From: an uncultured Ruminococcus sp.
Lineage (GTDB): Bacteria; Bacillota; Clostridia; Oscillospirales; Ruminococcaceae
Direction of reading: 5' to 3'
NCBI GenBank assembly: GCA_900539835.1
Contig: UQDR01000006.1
Coordinates: 38,854 to 102,853, forward strand
Length of the DNA: 64,000 nt
Below are positions 59,194 through 64,000 of this stretch, piece by piece. Every line of letters begins with the position of its first letter. Within the stretch, counting starts at the first letter, position 1. The position numbers and the translations under genes are program-made. Below the pieces are notes generated by a model. It had not been told where the DNA came from. It searched no databases and saw only the letters and a program-made list of their open reading frames with translations.

Positions 59194-60390
59194 ATGTATG
59201 ATGTATCAGGTAATTATAATAATGCTATTAATTCAAATCTAAGAACAGTTAAAATTGATATTCATATCACTCTTTCTGATGAAACTATTCTGTATTTCGG
59301 CGATAAAGATATTTTGCAAGGAAGTTTGTATATTAATAGCCGATGTGTAAGCGGAAATGATTTTGATTTAGGAACAGTATACGCTTCTGAGTTGGGAGTA
59401 TCCATAAGATATTCGGGAGATATTTCAAAATTACAGAATGCATCAGTTTCGGCGAAATTTGGGCTGTATACCAGTACAAATTTAGAAGTTTTGCCTTTAG
59501 GTATATTTGAGGTTACGGAGATAAGCAGAAACGGTAATTATGTAAAGTTAGTTTGCATGGACGCTGTAATTGAGTTTGACAAAAAAATAGATACATCAGA
59601 TTTAATTGCATACGATAACCGGGAAGAATATAAATTTGCAAAGAAGCTATGTAACATCCCTGAATGGTGCTGCTCAAAGTGTGGGCTTAGCAGTGCATAT
59701 GTATCAGCTGCAAAGTTTTCTGACTATCCTAATTCTCAGACTATTGTAAACTTCATGAGATGCAGAAGTGAACTGCCGACTTACAGAGATTTATTAAGTG
59801 CTGCGTTAGAGTTAATGGGTTGTTATGGTTTTATCAACAGATTAGGGTATTTTGAGGTAGCAAAAATAACAAATGATGTTGTGTATAAGACCACTCCATA
59901 TAATCGAAACAGTTTAACAGTAAGTGATTACGAAATAAACGAAATTATTACATCTTGGAAAGGCATGACATTATCCGATAATAGCTATGGTAAGGCTGTA
60001 GCATTGGATAATAACATTTTTTTAGATGAGTATGATAAGGCATCGTCAGACACTTACAGTACTGTGGCTAATTTCTCTCGTGCAATAAACAATGAATTAA
60101 AAAACATAAAATATTGTCCTTGCACTATTGATTATATGGGGAATCCTGCATTAGATGTAGGTGATATGATAGAAGTAAGTCCTATTATACCATCATTACA
60201 TCAATATACCTATGAAGATTTGGAATATATAACATACGAAGAATTGGAGGAATTGAGCTATGGACAATTATCTGATTTTTATGCTAAAACTTTTAATGCG
60301 ATTATAATGCAGCACAACTGGGTATACCGAGGCAAATCAACTATTTATTGCTACGGTCAGTCATCTAAATTGAGAAAAGTATATGTTTAA
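59194..60390 (+). CDS. Tail hub/tip protein with TYEEL repeat insert
   Basis: 398 aa, beta-rich. FDLGTVYASELGVSIRY, LGIFEVTEISRNGNYVKL and ELPTYRDLLSAALELMGCYG are typical of baseplate hub/tail-tip proteins in this module type. About residues 342-366 is a short repeat block (YTYEDLEYI-TYEELEEL-SYGQLSDF), similar to the repeats in the early protein at 33946-34293. Probably structural at the tail tip. Confidence 0.8.
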   Translation: MYDVSGNYNNAINSNLRTVKIDIHITLSDETILYFGDKDILQGSLYINSRCVSGNDFDLGTVYASELGVSIRYSGDISKLQNASVSAKFGLYTSTNLEVLPLGIFEVTEISRNGNYVKLVCMDAVIEFDKKIDTSDLIAYDNREEYKFAKKLCNIPEWCCSKCGLSSAYVSAAKFSDYPNSQTIVNFMRCRSELPTYRDLLSAALELMGCYGFINRLGYFEVAKITNDVVYKTTPYNRNSLTVSDYEINEIITSWKGMTLSDNSYGKAVALDNNIFLDEYDKASSDTYSTVANFSRAINNELKNIKYCPCTIDYMGNPALDVGDMIEVSPIIPSLHQYTYEDLEYITYEELEELSYGQLSDFYAKTFNAIIMQHNWVYRGKSTIYCYGQSSKLRKVYV

Positions 60391-60402
60391 GGAGGTTTAT
60401 TT

Positions 60403-60918
60403 ATGGGATATGCTATAGGACCGTTTGACCTGAAGCTTCCGGAAAAAAAGGATAAATTTAATTTAGAAAGATATGTCGTTAACAACTGGAAAATTATTAG
60501 CGAAAATTTGCTGCCTATGGAAGTGATTACGAAAGCACAGTATGATAGTATTACACATATAAGCAACAAAATATATTTTGTTGATGAGGGCGAGACTATA
60601 TCTGTATATATAAACAACAAGCAGACAAATAAAACTAATCCATTGGATACACTATGCGGCAAAATAGAGATATCCGTTACAACGGAAACAAATGCTGTCT
60701 ATGCACCAATACATGGAGGCAAGCGCAATATTATCGGAGCAGTTACGACATTGAGAAATGTCTACAATGGAGCAAACCTCGAAGATTTTGAGCCTCCGAA
60801 TGTACAAGTATACAGCGTATTGTATCAAGGCTCGCTTTGTGCATTGCTTAAATGTCCGTCCGGCAATATACCAAAGGGCACATATTATGTTGACTGGAAA
60901 GCTACAGAGGTATCATAA
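60403..60918 (+). CDS. Hypothetical tail/baseplate protein
   Basis: 171 aa. IGPFDLKLPEKKDKFNLERY, NNWKIISENLLPMEVITKAQ and TLRNVYNGANLEDFEPPNV, ending YYVDWKATEVS. Same-strand, tightly packed with the hub and the next gene (one-base overlap), hence a tail-tip component. No domain recognised. Confidence 0.65.
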   Translation: MGYAIGPFDLKLPEKKDKFNLERYVVNNWKIISENLLPMEVITKAQYDSITHISNKIYFVDEGETISVYINNKQTNKTNPLDTLCGKIEISVTTETNAVYAPIHGGKRNIIGAVTTLRNVYNGANLEDFEPPNVQVYSVLYQGSLCALLKCPSGNIPKGTYYVDWKATEVS

Positions 60919-61556
60919 TGAAGATAACAATATCTGAAAATTACACAGCGTATGCTGATAATGTTTTATTAGGTTACATGGGCGAAACCAATACAAGAGT
61001 AATAGAGATAGACCAGCCTGAGGTTGAGGGAGCTAATACATACCGATTGCGCTTTGAGTACTCTGATGGTAAAGTCTATGACGTGCCGATCGAGGACGGC
61101 AAGGTGATTGTCACAGGCTCTCTCTTGCGTGAGGTCGGCAATATCAAATCCCAGTGGATAGCCACAAAGGCGGACGGTGATAATTACACTCTTGTTGCTA
61201 AATCAAATGTATTTACGCTATCTATAGGTGACAGCATATTAGACGATATCGCACCAATACCGCCTTATGAGTTGTCAAAATCAATTGCTGATAAAGTAAT
61301 TGAAGCCGAAGCAAACTGTAAGGATTACGCTGAACAAGCCGAGCAATACAAGTACGATGCTATGTCGTATAAAGACATTGCGAAAGAACAGGCTGGTATC
61401 GCTAAAACAGCAACCTTACGGGCACAAGCATGTGTTGAAACCTGTGAATCTGCTGCAAACACAGCAACACAAAAAGCAGATGAGCTGACTGCCATTGTTA
61501 ATGACCTTAACAGTGCATTAAAGGCACGTCTTAACGGGGGTGTCGACAATGGCTAA
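60918..61556 (+). CDS. BppU-like baseplate/upper tail fibre protein
   Basis: 212 aa. N-terminal beta domain (KITISENYTAYADNVLLGYM ... YRLRFEYSDGKVYDVPIEDG) similar to phage fibre attachment domains, then a long alanine-rich coiled coil (about 130-205, CKDYAEQAEQYKYDAMSYKD) that would trimerise. Likely links the tail tip to the adhesin encoded next. Confidence 0.7.
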   Translation: MKITISENYTAYADNVLLGYMGETNTRVIEIDQPEVEGANTYRLRFEYSDGKVYDVPIEDGKVIVTGSLLREVGNIKSQWIATKADGDNYTLVAKSNVFTLSIGDSILDDIAPIPPYELSKSIADKVIEAEANCKDYAEQAEQYKYDAMSYKDIAKEQAGIAKTATLRAQACVETCESAANTATQKADELTAIVNDLNSALKARLNGGVDNG

Positions 61557-62151
61557 TATTGTGACAAATATTAATCAGGCGATAGCTGACTTTGACAGCA
61601 TTAAGACAGCCATAGAGGACAAGGGTGTTACTGTAGGCAATGCACCCACATCTGAGTATGGCAATAAGATAGCTGAGATACAGACGGGAGGACAGGAGAT
61701 ATATTTTAACTCCGGCGGACAGTGTTACATAAAAGATTTGACGTTTCCTGCAAACGTTACGAGTATCGGAAACAGTGTATACTCCAAATGCAATATTATC
61801 AGCGTAAAAATACATAATGGTATAACGAGTATTGGCTATAACGCCTTTAATGTGTGCTCAAACCTTACAAAAGTATATATAGCTAATAGTGTAACGAGTG
61901 TGGGAGCACAGGCATTTGGCTTTTGCAAGAATATAGAGTCAATAATACTTGAAAAAGATATTGACTGCACAGGATTGAATTTTTCTTGGTCAACAAAATT
62001 GTCCGCAGACACAATGGTTGCAATGCTCGAAGCCCTTAAAGATAACACAGGTACAACAGCTAAAACGCTTACATTAGGCAGTATAAACCTTGCAAAGCTG
62101 ACGGCAGAACAAATACAGATTGCAACCAATAAAAACTGGAATGTTGCATAA
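61549..62151 (+). CDS. BspA-type leucine-rich repeat tail adhesin
   Basis: 200 aa from the ATG at 61549 (GGGGGTG site). N-terminal fibre-type segment (NQAIADFDSIKTAIEDKGV ... PTSEYGNKIAEIQTGG) followed by LRR_5/BspA repeats: FPANVTSIGNSVYSKC, HNGITSIGYNAFNVC, ANSVTSVGAQAFGFC. BspA repeats bind proteins or glycans on cell surfaces, so this is a good candidate receptor-binding protein. Confidence 0.82.
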   Translation: MANIVTNINQAIADFDSIKTAIEDKGVTVGNAPTSEYGNKIAEIQTGGQEIYFNSGGQCYIKDLTFPANVTSIGNSVYSKCNIISVKIHNGITSIGYNAFNVCSNLTKVYIANSVTSVGAQAFGFCKNIESIILEKDIDCTGLNFSWSTKLSADTMVAMLEALKDNTGTTAKTLTLGSINLAKLTAEQIQIATNKNWNVA

Positions 62152-62161
62152 GGAGGATTGA

Positions 62162-62329
62162 ATGAATAAGTTTTTGTATTTAAAACCTCGAATGCTTATA
62201 GCAGACGAGAGAAAGATTTTGACAGACGGTGAAACATACACAAATGTTGTGTATCTTGGCAAAGATGAAAATCCCGATAACTGGCAGGAGATAAATGAGG
62301 CTGATATGCCTGAAGAAAGAGAGGAATAA
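62162..62329 (+). CDS. Small phage tail protein (55 aa)
   Basis: ATG at 62162 after AAGGAGG. MNKFLYLKPRMLIADERKIL and LGKDENPDNWQEINEADMPE; acidic tail. Small genes of this kind occur between fibre and holin genes. Overlooked easily because of its size, but ribosome site and spacing are convincing. Confidence 0.65.
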   Translation: MNKFLYLKPRMLIADERKILTDGETYTNVVYLGKDENPDNWQEINEADMPEEREE

Positions 62330-62332
62330 AAA

Positions 62333-62779
62333 ATGAAAGAAAATGTTTTTAAGATTATATTTGCAACCGTTATAGGGGGCATAAGTGCATATATGAGGAT
62401 ATTAACTATACCCTTGATTATGCTCATTGGTGTTATGATAATTGATTATACAAGCGGTATGCTTAAAGCATGGCTGACATCCACGCTGTCAAGCCGTATA
62501 GGCATAAAAGGTATTGTTAAAAAGGTATGTTATCTCTTAATTGTGGCTGTTGCAGCAGTAGTTGATTGGCTTATACAATGTGTACTATCGCAGATAGGCA
62601 TACATATAGACGTTAATATGTATATCGGTCTTATAGTTACAGTATGGCTGATAATCAATGAGCTTATCTCTATCCTTGAAAACCTTGCAGTTATAGGTGT
62701 ACCATTGCCTAACTTGCTTACAAAGATAATCAAAAAATTAAAGGTCGCCGTGGAAAACACGGCAGAAAGCGAGGAATAA
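62333..62779 (+). CDS. Phage holin
   Basis: 148 aa with three to four hydrophobic helices (7-25, 28-44, 65-85, 92-112) and the signature LIMLIGVMIIDYTSGMLKAW of the phage_holin_4 (TcdE/Tox-type) family, plus a charged C-terminus. Forms lesions that release the endolysin encoded four bases downstream. Confidence 0.92.
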   Translation: MKENVFKIIFATVIGGISAYMRILTIPLIMLIGVMIIDYTSGMLKAWLTSTLSSRIGIKGIVKKVCYLLIVAVAAVVDWLIQCVLSQIGIHIDVNMYIGLIVTVWLIINELISILENLAVIGVPLPNLLTKIIKKLKVAVENTAESEE

Positions 62780-62782
62780 GTC

Positions 62783-63529
62783 ATGGCTACTACATACGCA
62801 GAATTCATAAAAAAGTACAATGGCAAAGCAAAGGATTATGACGGAGTTGCAGGAGTGCAGTGTGTTGACCTTATCAAATATTACCTCAAAGAGGTGTTTG
62901 GCCTTAACCCCGGTGCATGGGGTGACGCACATTGTTATTATGACAGCTTTAACAACATATCAGCACTTACTAAAAACTTTACTCGTATTGCAAATACACC
63001 TGACTTTGTACCGCAAAAGGGTGATATCGTTGTATGGGCACCGTCCTTAAACGGCGGTTGGGGTCATATTGCTATTGCTACAGGTCAGGGAGATACAAAG
63101 TGTTTTTACTCTCACGACCAAAACTGGACCGGCAACCATGACGCTTGCACTAAGATTAAGCATAATTACAACCATGTATACGGTGTGCTCAGACCAAAGG
63201 ATCAGACTAAGGTGACAGGAGTTAAAAAGTCCTCAAGTACCAAAACGGTAGCCGAGCTGGCAAAGGAAGTTATAGCCGGCAAATGGGGCGTCGGCGAAAC
63301 CCGTAAAAAGAAGCTGACGGCAGCAGGATATAATTACAATGCTGTACAAACTGAGGTTAATAAGCAGCTTGCAAGTGCAAAAAAGACTGGTACATACACA
63401 GTCAAAAAGGGTGATACTCTTGCTAAAATCGCAAGCAAATACAAGACGACAGTTGCTAAGCTCGTTAAAGATAACGGCATTAAAAATCCCAATCTTATCA
63501 AGGTCGGACAAAAAATTAAAATTAAGTAG
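62783..63529 (+). CDS. Endolysin: CHAP amidase/peptidase with CW_7 and LysM domains
   Basis: 248 aa. CHAP domain (1-140): catalytic Cys in AGVQCVDLIKYYL, His in GGWGHIAIATG, and a downstream polar residue. CW_7-type binding repeat (TVAELAKEVIAGKWGVGETR, about 154-195), as in Cpl-7 lysozyme. C-terminal LysM (TYTVKKGDTLAKIASKYKTT, about 203-248). Cuts peptidoglycan at the end of the lytic cycle. No signal peptide, so it is holin-dependent. Confidence 0.95.
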   Translation: MATTYAEFIKKYNGKAKDYDGVAGVQCVDLIKYYLKEVFGLNPGAWGDAHCYYDSFNNISALTKNFTRIANTPDFVPQKGDIVVWAPSLNGGWGHIAIATGQGDTKCFYSHDQNWTGNHDACTKIKHNYNHVYGVLRPKDQTKVTGVKKSSSTKTVAELAKEVIAGKWGVGETRKKKLTAAGYNYNAVQTEVNKQLASAKKTGTYTVKKGDTLAKIASKYKTTVAKLVKDNGIKNPNLIKVGQKIKIK

Positions 63530-63538
63530 ATATGATTA

Positions 63539-63578
63539 CAGCCCTCAGGACATTTAAGTCTTGGGGGCTGGTTTTTAT
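63539..63578 (+). terminator. Terminator of the late operon
   Basis: CAGCCCTCAGGAC / GTCTTGGGGGCTG hairpin with several G-U pairs and a GTTTTTATT tail after the endolysin gene. Confidence 0.82.
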
Positions 63579-63745
63579 TGTTCAAAATACATTAAAAATC
63601 GACTAATAGACACATTTTATAAACATTAATGTCTTTTTCTATGTAAATTTAATAGATTTTTAGTAAAAATTAACTTTATGTAATCGTAATATGCTTTTCT
63701 ATGTTATCATTTAAATACAAATTTTTTACAAAAGGAGTGTTTATA

Positions 63746-63982
63746 ATGAAAACACAAGAAAAACAAAGAAGATTTGATGTATATTATCCATCTGTACACG
63801 GACGTAAGTGGATCGGTGCCTCTAACAATTTAATGAATGCTATGTCAATTGGTGAAAAGGGTGGCTGTAGGGAATATGATTGTCCTTGCGGCAGGTATGA
63901 GATTTACGATAATAAACTCAAAACTAATGATATCAAAGAGATGATTAAGTACGATTTAAGGAGGAAGTATAGTAATGTTTAG
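63746..63982 (+). CDS. Hypothetical protein with Cys cluster
   Basis: 78 aa from the ATG at 63746 (AAAGGAGTG site). MKTQEKQRRFDVYYPSVHG, then GGCREYDCPCGRYEIYDN. The Cys cluster might bind metal. After the late terminator, so it may be phage cargo or host DNA past the prophage; this cannot be decided here. Confidence 0.55.
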   Translation: MKTQEKQRRFDVYYPSVHGRKWIGASNNLMNAMSIGEKGGCREYDCPCGRYEIYDNKLKTNDIKEMIKYDLRRKYSNV

Positions 63983-64000
63983 GGAAATGAAAGGTCAGGG
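63975..64000 (+). CDS. Start of a further gene, cut by window edge
   Basis: An ATG at 63975 overlaps the stop of the previous gene by eight bases and reads MFREMKGQ to the edge. Only eight codons are visible, so no product is named. Confidence 0.35.

Noticed and set aside
63580..63760. Right attachment site near the end of the lysis module
   Set aside because: Only a nine-base AT-rich match (TTTTTTACA) to the left junction was found, which is expected by chance in such DNA. The right end is probably outside the window.
1..64000. CRISPR array or insertion sequence
   Set aside because: I saw no series of regularly spaced direct repeats and no transposase gene; the only recombinase is the prophage integrase.

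Overview
The window looks like chromosome of a low-GC, spore-forming, anaerobic member of the Clostridia (an Oscillospiraceae/Ruminococcus-like gut or rumen bacterium is my best guess, not proven). Clues are dipicolinate synthase subunit B, an FprA-type flavodiiron protein, an oxygen-sensitive class III ribonucleotide reductase-like fragment, GH36 alpha-galactosidase, strong Shine-Dalgarno sites and several TTGACA-N17-TATAAT promoters.

Region 1 (1-27.2 kb) is host core DNA. In order: the end of an ABC-2 exporter operon; a KtrA/KtrB potassium system; tRNA-Arg(CCT); a DUF815 AAA ATPase with a GNAT acetyltransferase; a small XRE-controlled accessory island of membrane proteins and lipoproteins (6.3-8.9 kb); release factor 3; a small-multidrug-export-like membrane protein; two MGMT-family genes; VanZ-like and CCA-adding enzyme genes; an Lnt-type acyltransferase; GH36 alpha-galactosidase behind coaBC; divergent from these an ECF S component and type III pantothenate kinase, giving a pantothenate-to-CoA locus; a YgjP-like metallopeptidase with an SH3 protein; an NrdD-like small protein under a predicted NrdR-controlled promoter; a MATE exporter; a DUF218 protein; fprA; and dpaB.

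Region 2 (about 27.2 kb to beyond the right edge) is a siphovirus-type prophage, at least 36 kb long. Its left end carries a tyrosine integrase and sits directly upstream of dpaB, where dpaA is normally found. The leftward lysogeny arm holds int, an AbiF-like Abi_2 gene with a small RNA transcription unit in front of it, an uncharacterised gene, a zinc-ribbon membrane protein, a lipoprotein and a CI-like repressor. A divergent Cro-like gene starts the early region: many small genes, YqaJ-like exonuclease, RecT, SSB, a replisome-organiser-like protein, RusA, HNH and a DUF1492/ArpU-like late regulator.

Between the late regulator and the terminase lies about 500 bp of structured RNA and tRNA-like sequence. 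Next comes a self-contained HipA/HIRAN cargo unit whose kinase appears internally deleted. The late operon then runs in standard order: TerS, TerL, portal, MuF head protein with an HExxH toxin-like tip plus a downstream orphan GNAT tip, scaffold, capsid, connectors, tail tube, gpG/gpGT chaperones with a slippery site, tape measure, distal tail, tail fibre/BspA-type adhesin, holin and a CHAP-CW_7-LysM endolysin. The right attachment site was not found.

The observations I rate highest are the AbiF/small-RNA unit, the prophage position next to dpaB, the polymorphic-toxin MuF region, and the structured RNA/tRNA-like cluster at 42.1-42.5 kb.
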